In this document: piece after piece, positions 1 to 10,880 of the stretch
Layout of the letters: every line of letters begins with the position of its first letter
How positions within the stretch are numbered: position 1 is the stretch's first letter
Assembly: GCF_017562075.2 (NCBI RefSeq)
Contig: NC_054081.1
Coordinates: forward strand, 11,403,528 to 11,467,527
Length of the DNA: 64,000 nucleotides
Direction of reading: 5' to 3'
DNA from: Anopheles merus
Lineage: Eukaryota; Arthropoda; Insecta; Diptera; Culicidae
Position numbers and translations under genes: made by a program
Notes under the pieces: model-generated
Seen by the model: only the letters and a program-made list of their open reading frames with translations
What the model was told of the DNA's origin: nothing
Database searches by the model: none

Positions 1-51
1 GTCAGTACGACTCCTTTAAAGCAGATAGGGATAAGGTAGAAGATGATTTGC

Positions 52-167
52 CATGTTGAAATAATAAATTAAATTGCATTTCCTTGTGAATTCCCGCTTT
101 GTTCACTGTGGAAAGTCAGTCAGCGGGGAATCACACGGAAATGCATTAAATTCATTATTTCAATATG
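52..167. repeat. Imperfect inverted repeat (hairpin)
   Basis: The segment 52-105 (starting catgttgaaataataaatt) is repeated in reverse complement at about 121-167, with few mismatches and a short loop holding the start of a second pairing. It could be a small MITE or the tip of a foldback element. No clear target duplication was found. Confidence 0.6.
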
Positions 168-300
168 TTTTACAATCTAGATGGATCTAGTAATTGAATA
201 TACATTCTTTTCATGTACGGTAAGCCATATTCTGATTATTGTTAAACGAAACATAGCAGAAAATCCTAAAATTTCACATACAAGTTCACTGCAACTGTAA

Positions 301-1500
301 TCCGAGCTTTAGGTATCATTAAACGGAGTAATCTCGACTCCGGAGGTCAAGTCATTTATACAGATCTCAAAGCTGCTTTCGACCTCATCTCACACGACAT
401 TTTAATCGTTAAATTGCAGAAGTTAGGGTTTTCGGAACAAATAGTCAAGTGGTTGCATTCCTACCTCACAGAACGCTCATACAAGATCAAGGTAAACGAT
501 CATACATCTAGAGAGATGCTTGGCACCTCAGGGGTGCCTCAAGGCAGCAAATTTGAGCCCGCAGCTTCATTCTTCGCGCCATTAACCTATTTAGCATATG
601 GTGCCGTGATAATGCAATGGTGCTATGTATCGAAAAATGTCGTGTCTTGTCTTTTTACCATTCTCGGTCCTGCACACGATTCAACTACCAGATTGATAAC
701 ATATCCGCTGAACGCACCGATACATTCCGCGATCTTGGGATCATTCTCGACACACGTTTAACATTTAACGATCATCTAGAGAATATAGTGTCCAAAGGGA
801 ACCAACTACTGGGTTGGATTATTCGATCAACGCAAGGTTTCCGTAATCCTATGACCATCAAAACAATCTACTGTGCCTACGTTCGATCAGTGTTAGAATA
901 TGGTAGTATTGTTGGCGACCCCTGCACCGAACAATGGAGAAATCGAATCGATCGCCATCCAAAGAAAAGCGACTAGATATGCTGTAAAACTCTTACCATG
1001 GCGACAGGGCGATGGGTTACCGTCATACCATTCCCGGTGTCTGCTTTTAGGGATTCAGCCGTTGAAAAAGCGCCGTGAGATAGCTAAATGCCTTTTTATA
1101 TCAGGACTGCTCAACCATTATATTGATGCTCCTACTCTATTAGCTACGATAGAATTTAACGCGCTATCTAGGAATCTACGTACACGTCAATTCATATCCG
1201 TCCCTCGTTATAGAACTCGTTTTGGCCAGTCTGATCCTATGTCAGCTATGTGTCGAACTTTCATAAATAACTTTGATTTATTTGATTTCAACATACCACA
1301 TAATGTTTTTAGAGATAGAATCAGGACACAACATACGTAATAATCATATTTTCAATATACATTTTCTATTCTTGTGCACCAGTTCTCCCCTGTCGATTTA
1401 TGTATCTTACATAGTCTATAAGCACTAATTTAAGTACATTCATGTAGGATCTTCAAGATTCCGATGGATTAATCAATAAACATATTAAACATATTAAACG
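301..1500 (+). mobile_element. Decayed non-LTR retrotransposon (reverse transcriptase fragment)
   Basis: Conceptual reading in several frames gives a broken reverse transcriptase: the YTDLKAAFD-type motif near 360, GVPQGS near 530, then a jump that deletes the palm YxDD region, a DLGIILD motif near 735, and a C-terminal region to 1340 with RCLLLGIQPL. At least three frames are used (414-761, 617-976, 900-1340), so it is inactive. The sequence ends in a tail with repeated ATATTAAAC near 1480-1498. The C-terminal region and tail resemble the better kept LINE at 8398-9715, so both probably belong to one clade (CR1/Jockey group; clade not fixed). Confidence 0.75.
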
Positions 1501-1714
1501 ACCATGTGAAAGTGGAGGTGAGATATTGGTTTTGCATTATTATCACTATACAAATTCTACTGAATTTCCTACGCTGCAAATATACCACCGGGTATGGTTT
1601 GTCGACTGGAACTGGAACTGTATCGAGGTTCAAGTATCGTACCAAATCGAAATCTGGAACAGTCCCAGGTACTGTACTAGAAAATTAATGCAATCGGGAG
1701 CTATTTCTAGTCCG

Positions 1715-2610
1715 GTATGAGTTCACGAGCGGTTCCATGACCAAGACGGGTTCAGAATCAGTTCCAGGACCGATATGGGCTAAGTATCAGTCTCAGGACC
1801 GGTATTGGTTCATGATAGGTTCAAGGACCGATATGGAGTCAGTATCAGTTCCCAGACCGGTATGGGTTCAATATTTGTTCCAGGACCAGTTCGGTTCCAG
1901 GATCGGTATGGGTTCATGATCGATTCAAGGACCGGTATAGGTTCAGCATCAATTCCTGGATTGGTATGGGTTCAACATCAGTTCCTGGACCGGTATCGGT
2001 TCATGATAGGTTCTAGGACCAGTATGGGTTCAGAATCAGTTTCAGGATCGGTATGAGTACATCATCGGTTCCAGGACCGGTATAGGTTCATGACCAGTTC
2101 CAGGGCCAATATAAGTTCAGAATCAGTTCTAGGACCGATATGAGTTCTTCATCGATTCCAGGACCAGTGTAGGTTCAGTGATAGTCCCAGAACCGGTATG
2201 AGTTCATCATCGGTTCAAGGACCGGTATTTGTTTATGATCAGTTCCAACAGCGATATGGGTTCGGTATTAGTTCCAGGACCGGTATCGGTTAAAGATCGG
2301 TTCCAGGACTGGTTCATGAGTTCATGAGCGGTTCCAGAACCTTTATAGACTCAGTATCAGTAACTGGACCGGTATGGGTTCATGATAGGTTCCAGGACTC
2401 GTATGGGTATAGGTTCAGTATCAGTTCCTGGAGTTCATATCAGTTTATAGGCTCAGTATTAGTTACTGGACCGGTATGGGTTCATGATAGGTTCCAGGAC
2501 TCGTATGGGTATAGGTTCAGTATCAGTTCCTGGAGTTCATGATCGGTTCCAGGACCGGTATGGGTTCATGAGTGGTTCCAGGACCGGTATGGGTTCATTA
2601 TATAACCCAG
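1715..2610. repeat. Minisatellite, about 29-bp unit, about 30 degenerate copies
   Basis: A unit close to ggttcatgatcggttccagg followed by accggtatg repeats through the whole interval with substitutions and small indels. Alternate units carry tcagtatcagt in place of tcatgatcggt, giving a 58-bp higher-order period. Near 2355 and 2465 a longer block of about 110 bp is duplicated almost exactly. All frames are partly open because the unit lacks frequent stops; I do not treat these as genes. The flank 1590-1715 has looser matches. Confidence 0.9.
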
Positions 2611-2773
2611 CACCAGTGTAGTTCTTGTATGAGTCCCAATACCAGTATGGGTTCATGATCATTTCCTGAAGCAAGTTTAGTTTTGTATCGGGTTTTGGAT
2701 TGGTAATGGTTTTTTTAAGGTCTCTCAAGAGGTTGTCATCAGCTACTGATTTTAATTCGGTTTTAAAACTCAT

Positions 2774-3463
2774 AATCTCGGCGCATACTTCTGTATACAG
2801 GGGACCCTTGAAATTTCGTTGCCTAGCCCTGTAACCTGGCCAAATTAACTAGTATCTTATAAATTACGGGTCATATAAAAGATCTTTAGATGGCAAAAGA
2901 ATGGGCATTCTTGCTGTTGTTCGATTAGCTAGAATGATTTTTGTGAAATATTACATTGATCAGATGTCTTCATGACTCTCCGCTGCTTTTTTTAATTTCG
3001 CCGCGAAAACATCGTGTACATTTTACACAAGAGAAATAAATGTAAATTGTAATAAGGCTTGTATGTATCTTTAATATAAATAGTTGACGTATGAAGTACA
3101 AAATAGTCAAGATAGTAAAAATAGTGAAAAAAAGCTACTTTTACCACAAACAGAAGCATTCCTAGCAGACGTTCCGGAACAGACACGGATGATTGCTCAA
3201 TAGTTGTTAAGCTTTCTCTATTCTCTTCACACAGACGTTCGATTGAACATACGAATGTATCCAGTAACAGTGATGGGGACGCTTTGTTTTTAGATTGAAA
3301 ATATTTATAATTTCAAAAAAAATAACGTACAAACTAATGTGCATTAGAGTATGACTGGCTTAATTACATACACCCACCGCCTACTTTCATCATGGCGCAG
3401 TGGAACTAACCAAGACTGCGTTTAGAGCTGCGTTTGGCTGCGCGGGCGAGATCGTGCATGGGC
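2774..3463. other. AT-rich stretch without recognised gene
   Basis: This is non-coding sequence between the minisatellite and the epimerase gene. Short open frames show no recognisable protein. The part next to 3464 must hold the 3' UTR of the minus-strand epimerase gene. Confidence 0.5.
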
Positions 3464-4569
3464 TTAGAACAAGTGTGCCACCTCCTTGCAGGCGGACTGC
3501 AGGTCCGGATACCGATACTGGAACCCGTACTCCAGCACGCGCTGCGGTACCACCTTCGCGCCGTTCGTCAGCAGCACCGCCCGCTCCGCGGCGAACACGA
3601 GATTCAGCGCGAACAGCGGCATGGGAAAGAAGGCGGGCCGGACCAGGGCGGCCGCGAACGCTTTGGTAAAGTCCGCGTTGGTGGCCAGCTCCGGCGCGAC
3701 CCCGTTCAGCACCCCGCTTACCTCCGGCCGCTCGATCGCGAACCGTATCAGCCCGCACAGGTCGTCCGCGTGTATCCAGGGCAGATCGTGCTTCCCGTCG
3801 CCGACCGGGCCGCCGAGCCCGAACCAGAACGGCAGTATCAGCGACTGGATCATGCCGCCCTCCCGGCCAAGCACGACGCCGCTGCGGACGCGCACCACGC
3901 GGCAGATCGAGTTGTCCGACAGCGTGGCGGCCCGCTCCCACTCGATGCACAGCCGGGACATGAAGTCGTAGTCGGACACCTTGGACAGCTCGGTGTGCTT
4001 CTGGCTGCCCGGCGCGTAGTGGCTGACGCCGGAGATGTTGACGAACACGGCCGGCTTGACCGTGGCGCGCTCGATCGCCCGCGCGCAGGCCGCCGTCGTG
4101 TTGATGCGCGAGTTCCACACGTTCTGCTTGAAGCCGGGCGTCCACCGGCGGGTGGGATCGAGCACATTCTGGCCGGCCAGGTTCACCACGGCCGTCGTAC
4201 CGCTCGGCAGGCCCTCCTTCTCCAGCTCGTGCCAGCTGATGTGCTTCGGGCCCGGCATGCGCGAAATCGTCGTCACCTCGTGACCTTCAGCGAGCAGCGT
4301 CTTTACCAGCCGGCGGCCGATGAAGCCGGTGCCACCACCTAGAAAAAAATGGGAAGGGGATCGACGTTGAATTTAGCATTTGAGCGAGTGCGTGTGTGTG
4401 TGAGTACGAGTGTGTGAGTGTGATTTGCCACAGTAAGCGGTATCGTATTGTGTTAAAAGTGTAGCAATGTTACGCAACAGGAAATTCGGTATCGACGGCA
4501 AAATCTTCCGTCTGCGTCCCGAACTCCAGCAAACTTCGCGCGAACCTTACCAATTACAACGTGTGACAT
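3464..4569 (-). CDS. SDR39U1: Epimerase family protein, SDR39U1-like, two exons
   Basis: The model is exon 1 at 4569-4551 (ATG plus 19 nt, ending before GTAAGG) and exon 2 at 4338-3464 (after a T-rich tract and AG), with a 212-bp intron in phase 1. Together they give 297 aa, the usual size for this family. The exon junction falls inside the N-terminal Rossmann motif GGGTGFIG, so the tiny first exon supplies the start of the NAD(P)-binding strand. Further family marks are NLAGQN, the WNSRINTT region, SGVVLGREGGM, GLGGPVGDG, PWIHADDL and GVLNGVAPE, then a C-terminal DUF1731-like part ending KVVPQRVLEYGFQY. These proteins are atypical short-chain dehydrogenase/reductases with unknown substrate. 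The coding exon is very GC-rich compared with the surrounding AT-rich repeats, so long open frames on the other strand here are shadows. It stands alone; the nearest neighbours are repeats. Confidence 0.93.
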
Positions 4570-5206
4570 GGTCGTATGTTCACAGGAATATCCTGACCGC
4601 TGGTTTAGAAAGAACTTTTCCGAGCGTTGAACTTAATTGCCATAAAAGGTTTTCAGCGCACTGCTGTGGTTGCTCGTGGCCGTTGATTGTGTATTCCAAT
4701 CTGGGACTCGCTGTTTTTAGTTCTTGGCTTTTAGTGTACTTTTGCCCTCTACTTTCTAACAGGTGTCTGTTGGAAGAGAATGCTGCTCGTGTGCCACGGC
4801 AAATGTTTTCCTACCGTCACATAACGAGTTTGCAACTGCGAGCGCAAATTGCCGGGAAGAAAAATAAACAAATGTATGCTTTGATCTGTCAAATATGTTG
4901 CTGACAGCTGCTTCTGCTTCTTTTGCCATAAACCCTCCGTACAACGAAAGTGGCCCGCGGAACGTTTGCGCTGAGCAGCGCGAGCCAGTCGAGCGGTTAT
5001 AGCAGCAGAAAAGCGTTCGATTCGAAGAGTTGCTACATTAACTGAAAATGCTTTCGTGAGGAAATTTTTGAACAAGATTTTAGATGAAATCAATCCTTTA
5101 TGTTAATTAACTCATGTTGTGAAGTTTTAACTGTTTGTTACACTAATTTTAAGATAAATTTAGTAGTACGACGTGTTGTTTGTTGTTCCTTCTAAAGTTA
5201 GAAAAA
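4570..5206. other. Upstream region of the epimerase gene
   Basis: This holds the presumed promoter of the minus-strand gene. Open frames on both strands (4467-4904 plus, 4749-5093 minus) do not resemble known proteins and overlap exon 1 or each other. Nothing else is recognised. Confidence 0.4.
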
Positions 5207-6190
5207 TGTCCCAAGCGCCATAAATCCACTAGACGACCACTAAACGGGATCTAAACGGCTGAAGCTCTCAACCTAAAAGGAATATAAAAAGTCCTATAAT
5301 TCACACACAACATGAGTTAGCATTTAAGCAATTGCTATCGCATCTAGTAATCGTCCCAAGCGCCACAGATTAAGCTTAAACGACTGGAAAATTGAATATC
5401 CATAGAAAAAAAATGAAAGCTCCACAGCTTCATTGGTTTGATCAATAGATGGCGTATTACAACTCATCATCATATTGCTATCCTTTTCTTGCAATGTGTT
5501 TCGACAAGTTGCATTTTATTATGACCTATATAGCCTTCTAACTTTCTGAGCAAAAATCTATATAAATGGTCGTGTGGTTAGATACGTGAGTATCAACACC
5601 AATGACCATTGCTCAAATCTCACTTGCTTCAGTGCTGGTGGTTTCCGTTGGAGTTTAGTATTTAAACAATCGTATCGCCGTTCTAGTTCTAGCGATGCAT
5701 AACTTCAATGCGAAACCATACAACAGTACAGAGGAAATGAGAAAGCTCTCCTCCAAGCGATGAAGCTCAACTGGTTGGGGTATCCCACCAACAGATAGCG
5801 CCACCAGCTTTTTTGCTATTTTTAGAATGCATGAGTCGTTTGGCGTCTGCTAAACGAAGTCTTTCTATATTCCGTTTAGGTAGAGAACTTGAGTCGTTTA
5901 GAAGCCGTTTAGTGGTCGTTTAGTGGATTTGTGGCACTTGGGGTATCGCAGTTCTAGTTCTAGCAATACATAACTTCAATGCGAAACTTTACAGCAGTAC
6001 AGAGGGAAGAATAAAGCTCTCAAAGCTAGGAAAGCTCCTCTACTGGCTAGCAATCTCATCAACAGATAGCGCCGCCAGCTTTTTTTTCCTTTTTTTAGGT
6101 GCATCAGTCGTTTACTGTCTGTTAAACGAAGTCTTTTTAGATACCTTTCGGAATGAGTTTTGTAATTGTTTTTCCCAATTTGCACCGGTC
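5207..6190. mobile_element. Older degenerate copy of the CCCAAG-type element, split by a younger copy
   Basis: The left piece starts at 5207 with cccaagcgccataaatcc and matches one terminus of the 589-bp element. The right piece, 5943-6140, matches its interior (agttctagttctagc, gcataacttcaatgcgaaac) with about 15-20% difference by eye. The younger full copy 5355-5942 sits between the pieces, so this is an older host copy. Confidence 0.6.
5355..5942 (+). mobile_element. 589-bp DNA transposon-like element, copy 1
   Basis: It is bounded by CCCAAGCGCCACAGATTAAG and the inverse of CCCAAGTGCCACAAATCCAC, so the outer 13 bp form imperfect terminal inverted repeats with CCCAAGYGCCACA. No coding capacity is seen. 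A nearly identical copy lies in reverse at 6712-7300. A 2-bp GT duplication is possible when compared with the interrupted older copy, but this is weak. The superfamily is not assigned. Confidence 0.75.
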
Positions 6191-6265
6191 CGAATGAGAT
6201 CAATAAAAACAGCACAGTAGAGCGTCGATTATCCGGGCAACTCGGAACGGGACGGTTACCGGTTA

Positions 6266-6437
6266 GGGCGGTGGCAACGCTCATCGGATGCGATTTTATC
6301 GGACGAAATTTATATGGGATTTGACAGATAGCGTCGGACGTGCGATTTCGTCGTCCGACGTTATCTGTCCAAACCCTATATTAAAATTTGACAGGCCGTC
6401 CGATAAAATCGCATGCGAAAAAGCGTTGCCACCGCCC
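6266..6437. mobile_element. PIF/Harbinger-like MITE, 172 bp, TTA target duplication
   Basis: The ends GGGCGGTGGCAACGCT and AGCGTTGCCACCGCCC are perfect inverted repeats, flanked by TTA on both sides (6263-6265 and 6438-6440). The interior is also largely palindromic (cgtccgac and its complement). A 3-bp TTA duplication with GGG termini is typical of PIF/Harbinger MITEs. It sits inside the pogo-like MITE. Confidence 0.85.
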
Positions 6438-6711
6438 TTATTCGATTTACACGGATAATGGTGCAAGAAATGTCAAACGCATATAAAAAATTTGAAATTC
6501 ACTAGTTTTATGATTAATTCACTTTGAATCAATCTATTAATCGTTAGTAGAATATTATTTTAATCAACAATTATATGTTTAACAACTGTTCACGAACAAA
6601 ACTGAATTTCAAAAATACCACTAGACACTACACAGCTGCACAAGCAACTGGTTGCCCACTTGACTATCGCTACAAATTTTCGCCCCACGCTGGAACAGCT
6701 ATCAGATTTAT

Positions 6712-7300
6712 CCCAAGTGCCACAAATCCACTAAACGACCACTAAACGGCTTCTAAACGACTCAAGTTCTCTACCTAAACGGAATATAGAAAGACTTCGT
6801 TTAGCAGACGCCAAACGACTCATGCATTCTAAAAATAGCAAAAAAGCTGGTGGCGCTATCTGTTGGTGGGATACCCCAACCAGTTGAGCTTCATCGCTTG
6901 GAGGAGAGCTTTCTCATTTCCTCTGTACTGTTGTATGGTTTCGCATTGAAGTTATGCATCGCTAGAACTAGAACGGCGATACGATTGTTTAAATACTAAA
7001 TTCCAACGGATATCCACCAGCACTGAAGCAAGTGAGATTTGAGCAATGGTCATTGGTGTTGATACCCACGTATCTAACCACACGACCATTTATATAGATT
7101 TTTGCTCAGAAAGTTAGAAGGCTATATAGGTCATAATAAAATGCAACTTGTCGAAACACATTGCAAGAAAAGGATAGCAATATAATGATGAGTTGTAATA
7201 CGCCATCTATTGATCAAACCAATGAAGCTGTGGAGCTTTCATTTTTTTTCTATGGATATTCAATTTTCCAGTCGTTTAAGCTTAATCTGTGGCGCTTGGG
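6712..7300 (-). mobile_element. 589-bp DNA transposon-like element, copy 2 (reverse orientation)
   Basis: This is a near-exact reverse complement of 5355-5942, with the same CCCAAG termini. AT flanks both ends (6710-6711 and 7301-7302), a possible 2-bp duplication. Together with copy 1 it makes a 1.95-kb inverted repeat with 0.77 kb between the arms. Confidence 0.8.
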
Positions 7301-7359
7301 ATGCGCACGGTTAAGCGGCCCGCCGGTTAATCCGTCTCCGGATATTCGACATTCTACTG

Positions 7360-7654
7360 TATATGTATGATTTGAGCAAAATGCCATTTACAAATATTTG
7401 TGTTTTTTTTTTTTCAAAAAATTAAATTCGATATGAGATGACTTTATTTAATGGTGAAAAAAAATAGTTAGGGATCGTAACATATCTTTAAAGACACTTC
7501 GAAAAATAGTTTTTTTTTCTTTCGTAATAACTAATGCATTTAAAAATCATCCAAAAATTTAAATAAAATATTTTGTGAGGGTTTTGCAGACATTATTTTT
7601 TAAATGATTTTCAAAGGTACAATTGAAATCACAGTTTTAAGAACAATTTTATGA
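7360..7654. other. AT-rich stretch without recognised gene
   Basis: Runs of A and T and no open frame of note. I see no repeat or gene here. Confidence 0.4.
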
Positions 7655-7880
7655 GAGACTAGCCGTAGATGGCTTTAAGCCGATCTCGTGGTACAGTCGG
7701 CAACTCGAACGACTTAACAACATCCTCGTCATGGGTTCGAGCCCTGAATAGACCGTGACGCCATACGTAGGACTGACTATCCTGCTATGGGGGATAATTC
7801 ATAAGTCACTGAAAGCTAAGCCCACAAGTAGTGGTACAGGCAGGCCTTGACAGAATACCCAACTGACATTTTATAGCACG
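7655..7880 (+). mobile_element. tRNA-related SINE, SINE200-like
   Basis: An A box (tggtacagtcgg, 7689-7700) and a B box (ggttcgagccc, 7734-7744) mark an internal RNA polymerase III promoter. The body then reads gaccgtgacgccatacgtag and continues to the conserved caggcaggccttgac near 7850. A second copy exists at 8361-9875. It is a SINE and not a tRNA gene, because no acceptor-stem pairing is present. Confidence 0.8.
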
Positions 7881-8360
7881 AATAATCGGGAATTCGAGCA
7901 AATTCCCTTAAACTGGAGCCTTAAACTTCCCTTAAACTGCACCAGTTTAAGGGAATTTAGAAAAAGTCCTTTAAATTCAAATGTGAGGCGGATTTTTCGT
8001 TACTTTCTTCTTGATTTGCTCGGAAATGATGTTTCCTATCGTTATAGTTGGTCATGTACCCATTTTATATTTAAATAATACCCATTTTTATAGAATAACG
8101 TCACAAAAATTTAGTTTTTGTTTTTCATCAAAAAACCATAGCTATGAATGAAAACTGAGCTCGACGGCGTCGTCCATCGATAGAGCAATGTCTAATTTAC
8201 GATCGCACCAAATCTTGGCGCTATCAACACACTTGATCACACACAAATCCACAATTTCAGGCGTATCGAGTACTAATCGAGCAGATATGGTAAAACAATT
8301 TCGAGCAAATGTCGCTTGGGTACGGTTGTTGAGACAAAAGAAGAAGAAAGAATAATTATA
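7881..8360. other. Non-coding stretch between SINE copies
   Basis: AT-rich, with a short inverted match around 7905-7950 (ttcccttaaactg and its complement cagtttaagggaa). A GAAGAA-rich run at 8335-8350 may be the tail of another SINE in this orientation. No gene recognised. Confidence 0.4.
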
Positions 8361-9687
8361 GATGGGTCGGTCTGGTGGTACAGTCGTCAATTCGTGCAAA
8401 TACATCAGCACCAACCAACATCGATTCATGCCTAAGAGATCAACTACGACAAATCTCATGCAATTCGTTAGCAGCTGTTATAAGTCCATTGATGATGGTA
8501 TGCAGGTTGATGCCATTTACACGGACATTAAGGCGGCTTTTGCCAGTGTGTCCCACAACATTCTTTTGGCAAAACTTGATAGACTTGGATTGTCACCACC
8601 CCTGGTAAAGTGGATGAAATCGTATTTATGTGGCCGTTCATATGCAGTTAGAATGGGCTCCCACCAATCAAGATCTATTGGTGCCTCTTCCGGCGTACCC
8701 CAGGGCAGCAACCTTGGGCCTCTGTTGTTTCTGCTCTACATAAACGACTTGTGCACGGCACTCCCGGATAATAGTTGCCTACTCTACGCAGATGATGCTA
8801 AAATCTATCGTGAAATCCGTGAGCCCGAGGACCATCTTCAACTTCAAGCCACTTTGACTGAATTTGTCTCCTGGTGCAAGCGTAACGCACTAAGCGTCTG
8901 TATCGATAAATGCGCCATAATCTCATTCAGCCGTTCAAGAGCTCCAGCGCTGTTTAATTATACGCTTGATGGTCAGAACCTCAAAAGAGTGAACTGTGTA
9001 AAGGATCTAGGAGTCCTCCTAGATGCTAAACTCTCCTTCGAAGAACAGATAGACCAAGTAGTCGCTAGTGGCAATCGTCTACTTGGCTTGGTCATAAACA
9101 TGACGCGCGAGCTTCGTGATCCTATGTGTTTCAAGACACAGTACTGCGCACTTATCAGACCACTGCTGGAATATGCTAGCATTGTTTGGTGGCCAGCATC
9201 TACTCGGGCACTTGCACGGCTAGAGTCCATCCAACGGAAGGCAACGCGCTTCGCCCTTCGTGATTGGCCGCGTCGTCTCGACTACAGAACTAGGTGTTTG
9301 CTGCTTGGGATCCCGCCTCTCGCCGAACGTGTTGAGCACACCAGACTGGCATTTATCACGGGAATCTTAAACGGAACCATCGACAGTCCCGAGCTACTTT
9401 CAAGGAATCACCTCTATGTTCCTGCCAGAATACTTCGTCGCCGACCAATGCTGGCAGTCGCTGAAACCCGAACAACATTTGGCTCTCGCAACCCCCTTCT
9501 TTGTACGTGCCGTCTTTTAAATTCAGCTGACGATATTTACGAGCCTGGAATGACGATAACGGAACTGACTTCGCTTTTAAGTGTTAGGAATGCGTTCAAC
9601 AATAACAATATATAAATGTTCTGTTCGTTATCTTATGTGTATTGTAAACAAATTTTGACTCGAGAGGGCTTGATAGTCGATTCGATT

Positions 9688-9718
<31 letters not shown>

Positions 9719-9875
9719 CATGCCTGTCATGGGTTCAAGCCTCGTATGGACCGTGCACCCATTCTTAGGACTAAATATCCTTCTATGCGTAACCAATGAG
9801 TCACTGGAAGCCAAGCCCACTATCTGTAGACAGGCTTTGACCGATCACAGCAATTGATGGGAATGGCAAGCCAAG
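8361..9875 (+). mobile_element. SINE copy split by a LINE insertion
   Basis: The 5' part (8361-8397, with tggtggtacagtcgtcaa) and the 3' part (about 9716-9875, with gtcatgggttcaagcc and gacaggctttgacc) match the SINE at 7655-7880. About 10 nt of SINE around the insertion point seem to be lost. The LINE at 8398-9715 lies between the parts. Confidence 0.75.
8398..9715 (+). mobile_element. 5'-truncated non-LTR retrotransposon with open reverse transcriptase fragment
   Basis: The frame stays open to the stop at 9615 and gives about 405 aa of element-derived reverse transcriptase (the first residues of the longer open frame belong to the SINE). Visible motifs in order are HRFMPKRSTTTNL, YTDIKAAFASVSHN, GVPQGSNLGPLLFLLYIND, LLYADDAKIY with both catalytic Asp residues, KDLGVLLD and a C-terminal domain with RCLLLGIPPL. 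Endonuclease and the N-terminal part of the RT are missing, the usual 5' truncation of LINEs. The 3' end is (TAAAC)n at 9690-9715. The clade is probably in the CR1/Jockey group, related to the piece at 301-1500. It cannot move by itself. Confidence 0.9.
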
Positions 9876-10130
9876 TCAAGAACCAAGTAAATCTTATTTA
9901 CTAAATTCCTAATTTCTTAATTCTTAACTTAACTGTAAACCAAGTGACAGACGATTTCCGTTTCTCTTGCGTGTGGATCGATAGGGTACAAGACCGTGGA
10001 TTCCAATGTTCCTTAAACATCCAATATCTAGATTTCAGCGCGCAACGCTGTTCCATGTTTCAGTGTCTAACAAAAAGTAAATCATCACATTTCAACATGT
10101 GGATCAATTTTTTGGTTATATTTTTTGTTC
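9876..10130. other. Non-coding stretch
   Basis: Short repeats of aattcttaa type around 9895-9930; nothing else recognised. Confidence 0.3.
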
Positions 10131-10656
10131 TATAAAAGAGGAGCCGTACATATTATTCGCGCAAGTTAAACGCAGTCATCAGTGGTTTCTTGGAAGACAA
10201 ATAAAAGTAAAGTGAAGCGTTTAGATTCATGAACCATTGTTTCGTTCAACTAGGATCATTGTGACCAAATGAATGTACCAACTGAATGTGGTAACGAAGG
10301 CTACACTGGCAGCGTTTACAGATGCTCATGGCAGAAAACAATGACCGTAAGTATCTTTGTGTGTTTAATTTCAAGTATAGTTAATCCTCAGTGCTCGTGT
10401 GTCAGTGTGTTGTTGGGAGTGGGCACTTGAACTCATCCAGAACCCAGGAAGTCCAGGCGTAGATCTGTAAGAAAGACACATGTGTCAGATAAAAATAATA
10501 GATTGTTTTAAAACGTTGTGACAACATTTTGCATTTGCATTTTTATACTAGGACTTTTTGTGTCTGGCTTCAAATAAAGTGTCCTGTGCGTTAGATAAAG
10601 CTATTACGACCATTACTTAACGTGGTACGCATTGATTGACATTGTCACCCTTAGTA

Positions 10657-10762
10657 GCTGAATCATGGATGGACGATTCTTATAAGTTTTATATTATTCC
10701 TAAGAGGTAGCTGAATTGTAAATGGATGATTCTTATAAGTTTTATGTTATTCCTAAGCGGTA
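10657..10762. repeat. Two-copy tandem repeat, 53-bp unit
   Basis: Units 10657-10709 and 10710-10762 share gattcttataagttttat and ttattcctaagnggta, with about six differences. Confidence 0.8.
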
Positions 10763-10880
10763 AGCTAAATGTACAATTTCTAATTGAATACTTTAATTAA
10801 TAAAGCCTTGTTTCGTTTAGTTTATTTGCTTTTTATTTCAAAAATTGTTGCTGCAAGTGTGTTACAACGTTTGCTAATAA

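Larger units (their letters stand above)
6215..7359. mobile_element. pogo/Tigger-like MITE, host of two later insertions
   Basis: The left end CAGTAGAGCGTCGATTATCC (6215) and the reverse complement of the right end, CAGTAGAATGTCGAATATCC (ends at 7359), are matching terminal inverted repeats of the CAGT..TATCC kind. TA follows on the right, while CA lies on the left, so the expected TA duplication has one mismatch. Without the inserts at 6266-6437 and 6712-7300 the element would be about 380 bp and non-coding. Confidence 0.65.

Noticed and set aside
1737..2542. Open frames in the minisatellite as a repeat protein gene
   Set aside because: Frames shift between units and no promoter or start context is present; open only because the unit lacks stops.
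3390..4342. Long plus- and minus-strand frames across the epimerase exon
   Set aside because: High GC content lowers stop frequency; composition is Arg/Pro/Ala-rich and only the 3464-4338 minus frame shows family motifs.
4467..4904. 145-codon plus frame as a gene
   Set aside because: It overlaps the antisense first exon and promoter side of the epimerase gene, has Cys/Ser-rich low-information sequence and no recognised motif.
7655..7880. A and B boxes as a tRNA gene
   Set aside because: No acceptor, D, anticodon or T stems can be drawn; the body matches another SINE copy in the window.
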